Of a stretch of DNA of 64,000 bases, positions 1 to 12,956 are shown one piece after another. The first letter of the stretch is position 1. Every line of letters begins with the position of its first letter. The notes beneath the pieces were generated by a model that saw nothing but the letters and a program-made list of their open reading frames with translations, made no database searches and was not told the origin of the DNA. Made by a program: the position numbers and the translations under genes. Source of the DNA: Triops longicaudatus (taxonomy: Eukaryota > Arthropoda > Branchiopoda > Notostraca > Triopsidae); contig JAGQDJ010000017.1 in the NCBI GenBank assembly GCA_022885665.1, positions 457,550-521,549 of the forward strand, given 5' to 3'.

Positions 1-386
1 AGCATAACTCTGGACAATGCATTGCTTGATAATAGGAAAAAGGTTTTACGCGTACCATGGAAAAGTAATGCATTGTGCTTTTTTATGAGACGAATCTGGG
101 AGCAGGCTGTTTCCCTTAAGTACTTTTGGATCATGGGGTGGCTACATTTCAGGCTTACCTGAAATCAATGATCGAAACGATACGTAACGGAAGATTTTTT
201 TTTTTTTTGCATTTAAGGTTCATAGTCCAAGATAATTTCTAGTGTTAAGAATGCTTTAAAAGTTTCGTTTAACGCATGGTGTTGCACAGCAAAGGAAGGA
301 AATGGTCCGGAAAAACGATGATTACATTTGTTGAATCAGTGTTCATTTTAATTTAAGTGTCTTTTTTTTTCTTTTCTGTTATGCAG

Positions 387-3300
387 GCTTACGGAAAGTG
401 CATCCTTATTACTTCACGTTTACTACCTTTACCAAAGGTCGTTGGGTGGGCGAGCGTATTCTGGATATCTTTGCGAAGGAGTTTAGAGCTCATCCAGTCG
501 AGGAATACGTAAGATGTGTTTGCTTTTACGTTAGGATAACGAGTTTTTATTATGCGATGCCTTTCTTACCGGCTTTTATAGGAACGGTGTATTAAAGCGG
601 GCACGTTAACGGTAAATTACATGCCGGTAGATGTGGACTATCGTCTTAAGCATAACGACCTTCTCGCCAACATAGTACACAGGTAAATTGTTATCTTACG
701 TTGCCTTTATTCCTATTAGGGACATAGCTGCGAAAATAGTCTGGTGTATTTTTTATGAGCTTTAAAAAGTTTTGAGAAGTCAATGATCAGTTCCTAAAAT
801 GAAATTAAAAATGAATATTAAAGAAAAGATTTTAAAAAAGTGAATTTTCCCAATAAAGCACAAAAAGTTGCTAGTGCTTTATAAGGAAAATTCTTTTCTG
901 TTAGGAAAATAGCCATTAAATTAAACAGTCATTTGTCATCGTCGTGGTGCTTCATGACTGTTGATGAAAGATCAGCTTCAGAAATCTTTCGAAGTTATTG
1001 CACCGTCGTTAGTATACGTACTTGCGATTTTTAAAGCAAAGTGTACATGTATCTCTTATGCGCATCTCATTTTACGTTCTCTACATGGTGTGTGTGTACT
1101 TCTTTCAAAGTTTAATTTTTTTCCCCCTTTGGCCGGTTGGCCTCTTGTTTGCATTCAGCTCTTTTGTACTTCCCTTCCTTTGTATTTTCACACGCGTCGA
1201 AGAGGTATCTGCCGTTGTTCGCTTGTTCAAAGCTTGTTTCGACCCTAGTTATTTTGTGCGTTACCTGCGTTAATGACTCCTTAAAATTCGTTATTCCGTT
1301 TATGGGTATAAAATTCATTAAAATATGATCAAATAATCTGCAGATCTATTGTTTCGACTTTTTATTGCTACGTAATGATTTTTCTTGCGAAAAAGATAGA
1401 AAAAAATAAAAATATAAAAAGTTCAACCTTTCTCTTTCTTGTAACTTACCTGCAACTACATCATCTACAAACCCATCCTTTCTCTTCTGTGGAAGTTTTC
1501 GAGCTGTAAAACTAGTTTTAGCTGATTGAAAAAGTGTTTAATGATTGACTACTTGTCTTTTTTCGTTCCAGACACGAGAGACCCGTGATAGGTGACAAAA
1601 TCGAGATTGTTCATTGCGACGAAGATCTTGTTGTAGTACACAAACCACCGTCTGTACCGGTAAGTCCCTGGCTGTCAACTTGTTTTCTTCCTTTTTTGCC
1701 CTTTTTTCGTGATCACAAGAAGTGCAGAATTATGGTTGCGTGTTTTGCGTGCACTGTTCCAAAGCCTATAGCAGAATCGATCGTTTTTCCACTTTTCACA
1801 ATATATCCGGTGCCTGCTGGTCCCCAGCGTCTCCACATCACAAGCAAAACCGTCGCTTTCCAGTGTCGTATAACTCCCGAAAGTTGCACACAGTGCCATG
1901 AAACTAGGTTATTAAATAGCTTTACCCACTTGTCCTTATCTCCGTGTGTATTCCGCGTTTCTCCAAGGGGAATAGTTCTTTTACAATCTCTTAATCAAAT
2001 ATAAATTCAAAACTTCTTGGGTAGCTTGGTCTTGAAGTTTGAAATTGAAATCGTATGTCATGTGACTTTCTTATCAGCGGATTTAAATTGCAGGTTCATC
2101 CATGTGGGCGTTATCGACACAACACCGTCGTCTTTATCCTGGCCAAGGAGCACAACTTGCGAAATCTGAGGACAATACACCGATTGGATCGGTTAACTTC
2201 TGGATTACTGCTCTTTGGGCGGACACCCAAAAAAGCGCGGGAAATGGAGCAGCAGATTCGGACGCGACAAGTACTCAAGGAATACGTGTGCCGGGTAGAA
2301 GGCCAATTTCCTGAGTAAGTATACCTCAGCCTTCGCTTGCTTGTATCGTATTTTTGTGTTTTCCTTTTGCACTTCCTTCTAAGAAAGAAACTAGGAGGAA
2401 AACGGTTCTCGGAATTGTGTTGATCTCCAACTTCCAACTTTTTTTTTTTTGGTGTTTTCTTCCCCGCTCTTGTTTATGACTACTGCCATGTTCGCTTTTT
2501 TGTCGTCTCTAGAGAAGAAATAGAAGTGACGGAGCCCATTGAAGTCATTTCGTACAAAATTGGCGTATGCAAAGTTTCACCCAAAGGCAAAGATTGTCGG
2601 ACGAATTTCAGCCGTTTATCCTATGACGCCGATGCCAATACATCCGTGGTCTTAGCCCGGCCACACACCGGTCGAATGCACCAGATCCGAGTTCACTTGC
2701 AGTATTTAGGTAACTTTTTCTGAAAAGAAAACGCACATGAAGCCAGAACTTGTTTCTAGGACAGGGCTTCTGGTTTTGTGGTTTTGTGGGTGGATTAATG
2801 GTGAACTAATGAGATTCCTGGGTTGGTTTTATAGGTTATCCTATTGTGAACGATCCCTTGTATAACCATACGGTGTTTGGGCCCGAGAAAGGAAGGAAGG
2901 GACAGGTGGGGAAATCGGATGACGAGTTAATTAAAGACCTTATCACCATTCACAATGCTGAGAACTGGCTCGGTGGTGATGGAGATGACACGGGAATTGG
3001 AATTGGAGCGAGTGATTTAGGAGCACTACCCTTATTTGATTCCACCAATGTGACGGCCGGCAATAATACGGCAACGACAGTATCGACACCGCTTTCAACT
3101 CCAAACAGCGATAGTGGGCAACAAGGAGAAGCTACCTCAACCTTGAAAAAGGAGGAAAATGGAAATCAGGAGGTGACCGACCCGCATTGTTTCGAGTGTA
3201 AAGTCAAGTTTCGCGATCCACGGCCAGAAGACTTAATGATGTACCTCCATGCTTGGCGCTACAAGGTAAGCTTTTCGAGTACATGCCGAGCTCATAACGT

Positions 3301-3610
3301 GGAATGTTTGCTTTGAGTTTGCCGCTTCGCCTGTTTTTGCAAGTGTCTCGCATTTTACTTGCATTGCTCCTAAACCAACAAACGTAGATCGGGATCTGAA
3401 TTACATATTGACTGGAAGTGTGTTTTATTTTTGTGTGGCCGTTTTTTTATTTATTTTTATTATTTTTTTTGCTGCTGTGGGCTGTAGGGGCCGAATTGGT
3501 CGTTTGAAACCAAGCTCCCGGCCTGGGCGGCGCAAGACTGGAAACCTCCTTCGCCTGCGACCTTTGCCAATGCCAGTACTTCCCCTCCCACTTCCACTAC
3601 GACGCGTTGA
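387..3610 (+). CDS. RPUSD2: RNA pseudouridine synthase, RPUSD2-like (5' end outside window)
   Basis: RluA-type pseudouridine synthase, which isomerises uridine in RNA. Joined exons: 387-508, 582-682, 1572-1659, 2094-2314, 2513-2709, 2835-3265, 3488-3610; all phases fit, giving 426 residues plus a split Gly codon. The first seen exon reads LRKVHPYYF..KGRWVG as in animal RPUSD2. The catalytic motif HRLDRLTSG (Asp is the nucleophile in this family) lies in exon 2094-2314, followed by the GRxHQIRVHLQ substrate-loop motif. The last exons have a C-x2-C (CFEC) and the RPUSD2-typical C-terminal stretch MMYLHAWRYKGPNW. Exon 2835-3265 carries a family-variable Ser/Thr/Gly-rich insert. The upstream exon with the true start is not identifiable in bases 1-386 and is probably to the left. 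An AATAAA follows 52 bases after the stop. Gene identity is firm; localisation (nuclear or mitochondrial) is unknown. Confidence 0.92.
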
Positions 3611-3661
3611 TGGATGGGTGATAGAGACACTTTTAAATTTCTTGGGTTGATTTGAGGCATA

Positions 3662-3667
3662 AATAAA
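3662..3667 (+). terminator. Polyadenylation signal of the RPUSD2-like gene
   Basis: AATAAA hexamer 52 bases downstream of the stop codon at 3608-3610, in the expected place for 3'-end formation. Confidence 0.6.
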
Positions 3668-4304
3668 ACGATTTTTTTTATTTTAATGTGCAAATGACAA
3701 TAGTGTTTAAATTCAAAAGTTGTGGATCATGCGCAACCTCATATTTGCTTTTTTGCCTCCATGTTGCTGTCTCTTTCCATTGACTAAAAATTCCTAGTAA
3801 AAGTTCCATGTAGAAACCTCAGCATTTACACGTGACATCGCATTTCTCTGTCGGACCTTTTGTGCCTTGTTTACGACACGCCCTTTCCTTCAGATAACCT
3901 GAACACCTTTCATTTTCGTTTCAATAAGCATATCCGTTCCTGTGACATGTCCACAGCATATCTTCCTCTTACATTGGTCGCTTAAAAGCGAGCAAACTCA
4001 TTTTCTTTCGACAAATGGTTTCAATTTTATCCCGTCTATTCAAGAAGGTTACGAATCCTATAATTGTCGCACGGATGCAAATTCAACTTGTTATGCAAGT
4101 TACAAAAATGATACAGATGTAATTTAATATTGCATATTTGGAATTTTATTGGTTACTATAAAAGAGGCCCATTTTGGGGTACATACGAAATGCCGCCGTT
4201 AGAATGTTTAAGGCACTCGGAGAAATAGACTCGTAAAAAAATTCTTCAAGCATTTAACAGGAATGGATGATTTACAGGAAAGTTAAAGATTTGATCAAAA
4301 GACT

Positions 4305-6603
4305 TCAAAGCGAATCGGAGAAAAGGCCGTGCGACCAAGAATTACTACGAGCCATACGACCAAGTGACTTAGGCAGTGAGGCAACTAGCGTGGTCTCGTT
4401 ATCATCAAATTGGAGGGTTCCGGGCTGGAAAACGCATCCTGAATCACCGGACACGGAGGAGTTGAGCGAATTGGCCTGCGAACGCGGGAAACTGAGAACG
4501 ACATCCTTAAGACCCTGATTCTCCATCTTGACATTCTCCATCTTAAAGCGCAAATCGGGAATACTGAAAAGAAAAAAAAAAATAAGTTATAAATAAAATC
4601 GTACAATAGATGCCAAGTTATGGAGTACTTACGATTGAAGAAGAGAAATGCCTCCGGTTTTACAGGGCTCGCTATCAGCACTGTTTCCTGCCATGGCTAC
4701 GCAAATTCCATATTCCTTGCAGTTTTGCACACTAACGTCTTTCCATTCACAGGATGCGCTTTGATCCATCTGCAGAACACAATGAAGCATTTATTAAACA
4801 ATATTTTAAAAAAAGTTGAATGCCAGCGAAGGGCTGACGTAAGTTCCTTTTGAACTGGAGACAACTTAATAACAAATGACTTGCTTACTTCCAGTCCAAT
4901 AACGCAGGAAGTGATAGTTGAATGGTTCATGTGCAGCTCTCCATTGTCCCGAACGGTCGCTGCAATATTTAATTGACGGAATATCACGTCATTCATCTCT
5001 ACTTTCCCGCCCATGGATACTACTCCTTTGCCCTCATATGTTCCAATGGGCTGTGTGGGCTTCTGGCCGACTAAAATACAATTCTGGAGATTCATAGTAC
5101 CACGCGCCATCAAAATGCCCATATCGGAACACAGTAATGTCACTTTTCGAACATCCATAGGCATTCCACCTTGGTATGGCAAAAGAACTTCGCTACTATC
5201 ACAGAAAATCACCACTTCGTCAGGGTGGAAGCCTAAACCTAAAATTCAATCCAAAATTGAGATAAAATTCTCGTAGAGTTTAATGTCATAAAAGCCGAAT
5301 TTCGTGCAATGCTACCTTCGATTTTGCCTCCATACTCCAAACCACCAAGGTTCTGCAATTCATGACGACCAGGAGCCAAATAGACAGTATCGCCTGCACA
5401 TGTGCATTCGAGCGCATCATTAATAGATGGGTACACCCTATATAGTAAATGGTTCAATAAAAGCGGTGAAACAAATTGAAAACGTGATAACCAAACTCTT
5501 ACTTGGTTTGAAGATTAGGAGGTAATACAGCTTTAACTTTATCTATAAGTTGCTGGAGTTCATTTAGAGATCCTCCAGGCCAGACGAGAAAAGCTTCTGG
5601 GATCTCTTTATTGCGTCTGCTAGTACGCTTCTCCACGCGATAACGATATAGAAGCACACTGCAAAGAACACAGAAAATTAGGACTAGAGGTCGAGGCGCT
5701 ACAAGCCAAAACCCGAAGAAGTTAATTAACGGGGTCAGCATTACCGTAAAGTTGGGTCTAGCAAGAGTTTAATCTCATTTCGCTGCTGGTCCAAAGCAAG
5801 GTTGAACTGCATAAGCTGCACAGCTTCCACTTCAGAGAGTTCGCGTTCGGAATCACTGGTTCCCAAGAACCGCTCGAGCTTGTTAAGTTTTTCGCGAGTT
5901 TCACGGCCTTCTTTAATTAGTTGCTTGTATCTGGCTGCTAAGGTGAGCGTCACAGCTCCACGTTGTAAGTCATAAAACCTGCGATACAAAAACAAAACCT
6001 CAAGGTTTATAACAAAAAACAACCTGTACGCCAAAATAGCTTTAGTAACCAGATACTGACATGCGGATACGACTCTGCAAATGCGCGCTAACCCAATTAT
6101 CAGCAGCATCATCTTCGTCCCATGGTAGCCAAATGTGCTCGTAAAAAAACCTGGCGTAGTTTCAAGGATTAGATGTTCCAAAATAAGTACATTAAAATAT
6201 ACCTCAATTTCTGAAGGGCCAAGTGAGTAATTTCAATGAGAATGGCAGGATTTTCTTGCTCGGTTAGAGGGTACAGGTCCAATAGAGAAACATTTTCCTC
6301 GGGACCTGTTTCGGTTGTCACAAGTGCTTGGTGCTCTTCATAATCCACGCATTCTACGTCAACAATGGCCAAATCATTGCCGTTTTTCCAGACAGCTTCC
6401 CACCCAGTAGGCTCGACCGTCACTTCTAAAAATCTTGTCCATAAGCTTTTAACTTTATCTGCTGTTACTGGGGCTGAATCAGAGCTGAGAATATTTAACA
6501 TATCTTGGTAAAGTTCTGTTGGAGATTTCGAGCCAGGATAAGTTATGGGTAAGGTATCTACCCGCATCATCAAGGTCGAATCACCAGCTGGGCTGAGTTC
6601 CAT
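4305..6603 (-). CDS. SHCBP1: SHCBP1 / nessun dorma homolog (cytokinesis protein)
   Basis: Eight exons on the minus strand: 6603-6203, 6150-6061, 5978-5745, 5658-5503, 5437-5316, 5238-4889, 4769-4633, 4563-4305; phases close exactly to 582 residues. The ATG at 6603 (MELSPAGD) is the first in-frame ATG. The N-terminal half matches SHCBP1: the block LRFFYEHIWLPWDEDD corresponds to vertebrate LRFFYQNLWRSWDEEE, followed by a helical, charged segment. The C-terminal half has the pectin-lyase-like beta-helix repeats (DALECTCAGDTVYLAPG, then NCILVG, MNHSTITSC, CKEYGI). In Drosophila the homolog nessun dorma binds centralspindlin and anillin at the cytokinetic ring; in mammals the protein binds the Shc SH2 domain. 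One donor choice (GTCAGT after 6061) was decided by phase and by similarity. It is divergent from GINS1, 447 bp away. Confidence 0.9.
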
Positions 6604-7050
6604 TTTCAAGAAATAAAATTATTTTTCAGCACTTTTCACTGCAAACTAAAAAAGACGATGTTTCGAACCCCTGAACGGTCCGGTTCCTTATTTGAGTTTG
6701 AATTCAATGCCGACGGCGCCTCCATCTGTGGATTTCCAAATCGTGCAACGCAACATTAAGGCCATATTTCATTAAAAAATGCAGGTAATCTATGAATTTT
6801 TAGACTTAATTACAAAAAATATTTAATTTGTTTATTATTAATGTTGCACATACGAGCTATTTGTGAAAATTCCAATTTTTGTTATTTTCGTTTTGATTTT
6901 TTGAATTTCGCGGTTTAGCTCCGCGGCAAAAACGAAAAAGAGATTAAGCAGCATACGCCACCTCTTGCGAAAGATTGTAAGCTGAGTAGTCATACATGAC
7001 ATTTGATTTGATTGTTTTGGTCCGAAAATTCAATTAAACACAGCAATAAA
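6604..7050. promoter_or_regulatory. Divergent promoter between SHCBP1 and GINS1
   Basis: 447 bp separates the two start codons. Minus-strand TTTGCCGC (6922-6929) fits the E2F consensus TTTSSCGC. ATTTCGCGG (6905-6913) is a second E2F-like site, and TTTGAA (6697-6702) and TTCGAA (about 6661-6666) resemble CHR elements. Both genes serve the cell cycle, so a shared S-phase/mitotic promoter is a reasonable inference. Transcription start sites are not visible. Confidence 0.5.
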
Positions 7051-8133
7051 ATGCTTTGTGATAAAAGCCTGGAATTGTTACGCGAGTTAGACCGTGTAAA
7101 AGATTCATTACCACCGTTCAGTGTAAGTATTTAAGTACTTAATAATGTGCATTAATTCTGAAAGTTTCTTTAGGAAGATTTGGCTCGACAGGTCTTAGAG
7201 GAAATGCGCGCGCTTTTTGATCAGAATCAACGTGATGTGTAAGTCCAGTTATTTCCTTTTTAAAAAATTCGTAGTATTTTCAGGAAATGCGAAAAATAAG
7301 GAGGCTATTTATTTTTTCTTCGTTGCATATTTTTATTTTCATTTGTGGATTTGTTGTAATATTAGAACCTCGCTATAATAGAAAACGCACCAGTTGTGTG
7401 CAAGGTCGAGTAATATCCCGTCGAAACGAATGGCATGTAAGCAATCTTGGCTATCACTAATAATCAGCCATAGTGAAAGAAATTAATCCTTTGTAGTGTT
7501 CGTTATAGTAATGTTTTACTGTACCTTTCCTTGCCTTTTTATTTATTAATTAATTATTTGCCAGTAACGCTGCTGTGGCAGGCGAAGCCAATTTACTAAC
7601 TGCAGTACAAGTTAGACATGCAGCCTTAGAAAGGAATAAGCGATGTCTTTTGGCATATCTGTAAGGACTCGTATTTCGTATTTGCGAAACTGTAAAGTAA
7701 ACAAAGATCTTAGTTACAATCGACTGCAGAGAATACGTGACCTACGATGGCATTTCGGGAGCATTTTACCTCCCGATATTAAAAGTTCGATGTGTGTGCC
7801 GGAGTCGCACTGGTTTGGGAGGTACAGCAAAGCGTTAGCGAATTATATGAAAAATGTGAGCGACGATCACGCTTTGGATTTGACTCAGTATGTGAAACCT
7901 CCGAAACATCTTTACTTGGAGGTAAAAATAGCCTTTTTGTGACACTCGTAAATTTCCCCCAACTGAGTATTCTCTTTTGTTGCAATAAGGTTCGAGTCCT
8001 TCAGGATTATGGCGAACTCGAGACAGAGGATGGGGATATTGTGGTTTTAAAGTTGCATAGCATACATTTCTTACCCCGTTCCCAGTGCGAACATCTCATT
8101 CGTCAAGGCGTTCTCGAACATGTGGAATCTTAA
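7051..8133 (+). CDS. GINS1: DNA replication complex GINS subunit PSF1
   Basis: Five exons (7051-7122, 7174-7238, 7565-7660, 7714-7921, 7990-8133) join in phase to 194 residues, essentially the length of human PSF1 (196). Conserved landmarks: an N-terminal helical region opening [15 protein letters not shown], the [22 protein letters not shown] core typical of PSF1, and the C-terminal B domain with [26 protein letters not shown] (PSF1-3, SLD5) joins CDC45 and MCM2-7 in the CMG helicase at replication forks in the nucleus. The intron 7239-7564 has been invaded by a MITE. It probably shares its promoter with SHCBP1. Confidence 0.96.
7363..7534. mobile_element. Pogo/Tigger-like MITE in GINS1 intron 3
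   Basis: The left end has TAGAACCTCGCTATAA and the right end GTTCGTTATAGTAATG followed by TTTTACTGTA. Together they form imperfect terminal inverted repeats of the form CAGTAxAACxTCGTTATAAC. No coding capacity. It belongs to the same family as the copies near 16.1, 17.5, 47.7, 52.2 and 58.6 kb. Confidence 0.65.
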
Positions 8134-8300
8134 CGGCCTTATCTAATGAAGCGCGTCATTTATCGACATCGTTCTTTACCCTACGTTCATCCATTTGCCC
8201 CGACGTTCTTTCGGGAATTTTTCTAAGAAAATACACAAGTCAGTATCTACACAATTCTTGCCTTCTTAAGTAGAAATTAGCGTATACAAGCGTTAAGTAA

Positions 8301-8451
8301 TTAAGGCCATAAAAAACAGACACGGGCTTACGGGCGAGTAATATGGGCAATGCGAAGTTGTTTCAGGTTATATCGCGAAAAGTACTTTCTGTTTCGCGAA
8401 AACTTCTGTGTTATTCGCCCCAAGAGGCGAGTCTATATGCCGTGGCCTTAA
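8301..8451. mobile_element. TTAA-ended MITE-like element
   Basis: A 151-bp element bounded by a perfect 9-bp inverted repeat, TTAAGGCCA (8301-8309) and TGGCCTTAA (8443-8451). Subterminal inverted similarity continues inward (GGGCGAGTAA against GGGCGAATAA). There is no open frame. The TTAA ends recall piggyBac-type target sites, but only one copy was noticed here. Confidence 0.5.
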
Positions 8452-10153
8452 ACGAAAGTTCGGTTATAGGCGCAAGTCCACTCATGAGAAATATTAAAGT
8501 TCTAATTTTTGGCGAATAATGATATAATTGAACTCATATTAATTAGTTTTAATTAGTCAAGTGAGACAAGGAAAGTTTTGGGCGTGTGAGATGGCGATGT
8601 GAAACATCGTGGCTTTTAGGATACACTTTACCAAAATTTGGTTGCATCTCCGAGCGTAACTCGATGAAACTCAAACCAGATGGCCCGTGTTCTTTTGAGG
8701 GTTCTTTGGCTAAGGACTTTAAGCAGCAAAGCTGCTAATACTGGGTGAGATTTTCAACACCTGACCAAACGTATCGGTCGTATACCTCGGCTTTATGAGA
8801 CATGTTTGCATAACAGCTTATGTGAGCTAACCCCCAAACTGTCCCTTCAGGAAAGTGTCATTGGCACCCTTTTTCAGCGCAGACGGGGGATATTTGTAAA
8901 ATAACAAGGATAAACTATCTCTGACGAAAAATGTGTAAAAGAGACTTCTTTTTTCGGTGTTTTTGGTTTTGGGAAGTTAGCGTAAAACAAGCGAGACAGA
9001 AATTTTTATTATCTTCACTAATGAGGCAAGGCATGTCGAAGACTGACATGTCACCAACAATGCAATCTCAACGAGCAGGGTTGAAAGTTGTAACCCATGT
9101 GGTTTCCATCCATCTGAAACCCAAACACAAAGAACTTTTGCATAAGCGAAATACCAATCCTTGATAAACGATGATTCCGTATACCTGACGTTAACAAAGC
9201 GAAAAAGGAAACCCCCTCAGACTCAAAGAATAAGCGGGAAAAACCATTCCGACCCCTTTTGTTTAAGCAAACGAGATTCTTTCAGCCCCGCGGAAGCTCC
9301 ATTACTCCATTACCCTATCGTTGTCTGGAAAGCAACCACAGTTAATAGATAACCATCGCTAAACCTGGCAGCACATAACGTTGTCAATTTCCGAGACATC
9401 TGTGAACCTTATATCCCCACTACAAGATATTGTGACATGATAACTGCACTCCATGCTTCATAGGAGAAACCACGAGGGAGTTCAAACAGTAGTCACGTCA
9501 TACAAACTTTCTCAACGCTTCAACATTCCCCCTCTTCTTTCCCATTAATCATTTTTAAATCACTGTTTGAAACTTGCTGATTTACTATATGCGTTTTAGA
9601 CTCTTGGTAGCATGTAAAAACAGCTATTGCATTAACTAACCTTTTTACCACTAAATAGTTAAGATTATAACATACGTTGTACGTAAATATCTTACTCTTT
9701 AGGCACCCTAGGGGGTTAAAACGTGACTTTGCATTGGAGAGCCAAAATTAGGGAATATGTTCAGCGGCTAATTGCGTGAGGGCTGGAAGGACCACTGTTG
9801 CCAGCATTTAGGGTTTCAGACCGACGCTTTGTATAGCAGGCGTCAGGACACGGCCCTACTTGACACCTCGGATGAGTGAGGGCACGATTCCCTTACATTC
9901 TCGAATGCCAGGAGCGCAAATTAGGTTCTAGTGGTTCGAGCCCGTAATTGGGCCCATCCACTTGTTTCGCGCTAGGTTAGCTTGCGTAATGAGCCAAATT
10001 TGACACTTCTCTTGCAAATCTTTGCACCGTCAAGTGGATAGACTGCTAGGCAGGGAAAAATTGAAGGACCAGAACAGCTTCTGTAACAGTGTCGGTAAAA
10101 CTAGCGTTTCAGGACGCCTTCCTACTTAACATGGGCCTCTGTACTTTAGCGCA

Positions 10154-10179
10154 ATGAGTCATGGCTATAAGTGACGTCA
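10154..10179. promoter_or_regulatory. AP-1 site next to a full CRE palindrome
   Basis: ATGAGTCAT (10154-10162) is a perfect AP-1/TRE palindrome. GTGACGTCAC (about 10171-10180) is a perfect 10-bp CRE palindrome. They lie nine bases apart with an intervening TATAA. Binding is inferred from motif only. Confidence 0.35.
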
Positions 10180-12956
10180 CAGACAGCTTTTTTAAGAAAA
10201 AACGTGCTTTAAAATCTTTCAAAAATTATATATTTGTAATAACTAACTTTTTCATCATTAGAACTAAAATTATCCTAACTACAAGATTTTGAAGATTTAA
10301 CAAAATTTTAACACGAAGCGCATGTAATGCTAGAGGGAAAAAAACATCGGATGTATACGATTGTTTCGACCAAACTGGCCAATAATTTTACTTGTACAGG
10401 AGAACTCCGATATTGTCAACCCGATTATGAAAGCTGTGTCAAAAAGATATGGCCTATTTTTTATAACTGTGTTATAATAGCAGTTAAATTGAAGAGTCGT
10501 AGGTTGTTAATTGAAGGAATGGATTTTTTTTTTACTCGAGGTAATTTAAAATGGCGTCAGTGGTCGAAAACTTAGCATTGTTTAAAGCCGTGTGTCATTG
10601 AAAGTTAACAATTCTACTACACGTCTCATGACAGCTTAAATAAAACTCGTAACCCCGTAGAGAGCCCGAAATGCAATATGCCTAAAAGCTTTTGGCAATA
10701 CTGGTTTGGATTTTTGTAAAGTGTGAAACGTGAAAAAACAAGGTGGAATTTATGGTTTCCGTAACACATACGGTGCATCCATACACAAGGGTTGAACACA
10801 ACAAGGGGTTGAGTTGAATTGACAATTGTCAAAGTTGCTGTTCGAAATGGAGGGGTGAGCCCTGTCTCCCTTCAGTATATTTAACCCCACCACTATAAAA
10901 GCTTCCTTTTTGCTTGTGTACCTTTAACTCACTATGCGCTCAAAAGAGGGTTGTATTACATCGGAAAAGGGGGGTGCATCTTTTTAATTTGATCTTTTTG
11001 TCAACCATAGCCGAAGTAAAACGCCATAGGGTGTCTACTTACCCTTCGCTTTGGCTTTTCAAAATTTCAATTCAGTAAAATGGAATATTTGAAAGTTGCA
11101 CAAATCCCCAAACAAGGAGAGATCAAGAGCATTAGGTGAATTGTTGTAACTTGTTCTGTTTGACATGCTTGAGCGGTTCAAAAGTCAACCCTGACACCCT
11201 CTATCTCCACCAAAAAAATCAATCCTTTAAAAGGTAGCTATAAAACAGCTCTAAACCCCTTAAAGAGCTTCTGTCAAGGCTTTTTAAACATTTATTGACT
11301 CAGGTGACTATCCGACATGACGAATAACTCCAGAAAACTTGACGTTAAAATTGAATACGCCCAACAATTTTGTACTTTTAATTTTTCAAAAGACAATATT
11401 CTACGAAGTTAGATAAATATTTATTTTGATTTTTTTTTATTTTCGAAATAGTTCTTTACGAAGTTAGGGAAAATGAGTAAAAAATTATCCATGAAGTTAG
11501 AAAATATTTGTTCCTACATTAACTTGAGAGGTTAAAGTTTCGAATTTTTGAGTTTGACTTTTGGGGCTAATGTTTATTATGGTTGACTGATGGGGAGCAC
11601 GGGTGAGACAATAGGTGAGGATTAATGATGAATTAATGGATACCAGATGGTGAGGTTATAGACCTCGAAACTACCTTTGTGGGTACCTTACGCTTGACCG
11701 GAGACATGAGTGGAAGCCTACGCGGCGTCCCTTTTCACATTTTAGGCTCCAAAAGGTGTCAAAGCGTAGTGGGAGGGTTCCAATTTGGCATATAAATGTA
11801 TACATAACATCTATAACACACCTGCCCTTGGACCCTTTGGTATTTGTAAACCGTGATGTTTTGAAACTGGAAACTTGGCGTAGCCTAAATTATGTTTGAT
11901 AACCATTATCCCCAATTAATTGCATCCGAACTGACAAGCCGAAGGGTAGGGAGAGTTGAAAAAGAGAAGGCGCGTGGCAGCGTTACCACCGTAATATATA
12001 GACCCAATAATGGACCGCCAAATCCTGTGTGATCATTGAAAGTAACCTTGGGTTACTCGGGTCACTTTTGTTACACTTGGCTATGAAGATGGGCCAATTC
12101 GTTCCCAAGGGTCGCGTGATGCTCTAAACGCACGAGATTTATTCACACTTCACCTGTCGCAAGCAAAGGGGAGGATGAGAGGATCCTTTACGTGCGAAAG
12201 AGAACGTAATTGAATTTCTAATTACCGACAGGGGTTATTGACAGATTTATGAAGATGACCACTGCCCTTTCAAGTACATGTCTGAATAGAAGGCAAAGGA
12301 CTGGTAGTCATGTTTGTCTAGAATTGCTTCCTTTACTCAGTGCGCACAATGCGGTTAGCTGTAATGTGCGTATGTGCCAGAAGGCTTGGGAAGTTTATAG
12401 TAATTTTCAACACGGGTAAAGTGGATTTGGGGTATTAGAAGTTGAACAATTGCCATTACACGGCAAGTTCATTAATCCGGATCCTTCGTTTGGTTTTACG
12501 AGCAACAAATGTAGCATGACTGTGAGCGAATTTCTCGTTTATAGACTGTTGGACAGTATGGACCGAGGAAGGCACGTCAACCTTAGGGTTAGGGTACGTT
12601 TTTGTGAAAAAAAGAATTCAACAAGCCTCAATGAATTCGAACTGATCATGTGGCGCCAATTTGGAATTTTCGATTGCAGTTTTTTTAATCGCTTAACTAT
12701 GACTTTAGCGTTTTCACATGATTTTAGAATTTATTTAAGGGATTCTTTTTCGGGAAGTTCATTAACTAGACAAAACTGGTTTAGTCGCCATCGAATGTTA
12801 GGATTTAAATTTTGGAAATTATGCTGATGCAACTTATTTTTACAACATATACTGTGCGAAATCTCTCGCACGTGTTTGTGATCACTTAGAAAATTATGTG
12901 TATTCAAATAGAGACTTTTTACTGTATTTTATATTAACTTTAGTCATTAGCTGGCT

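Noticed and set aside
6010..6061. Longer reading of SHCBP1 exon 2 ending in MSVSGY
   Set aside because: Runs into a stop; the GTCAGT donor restores both phase and family similarity.
9925..9950. GGTTCGAGCCC, a B-box-like word suggesting a tRNA gene
   Set aside because: The T-arm stem does not pair properly and no D-arm, anticodon arm or acceptor stem can be formed upstream.
12582..12594. TTAGGGTTAGGG, telomere-like repeat
   Set aside because: Only two units; expected by chance in 64 kb and not near a chromosome end signal.
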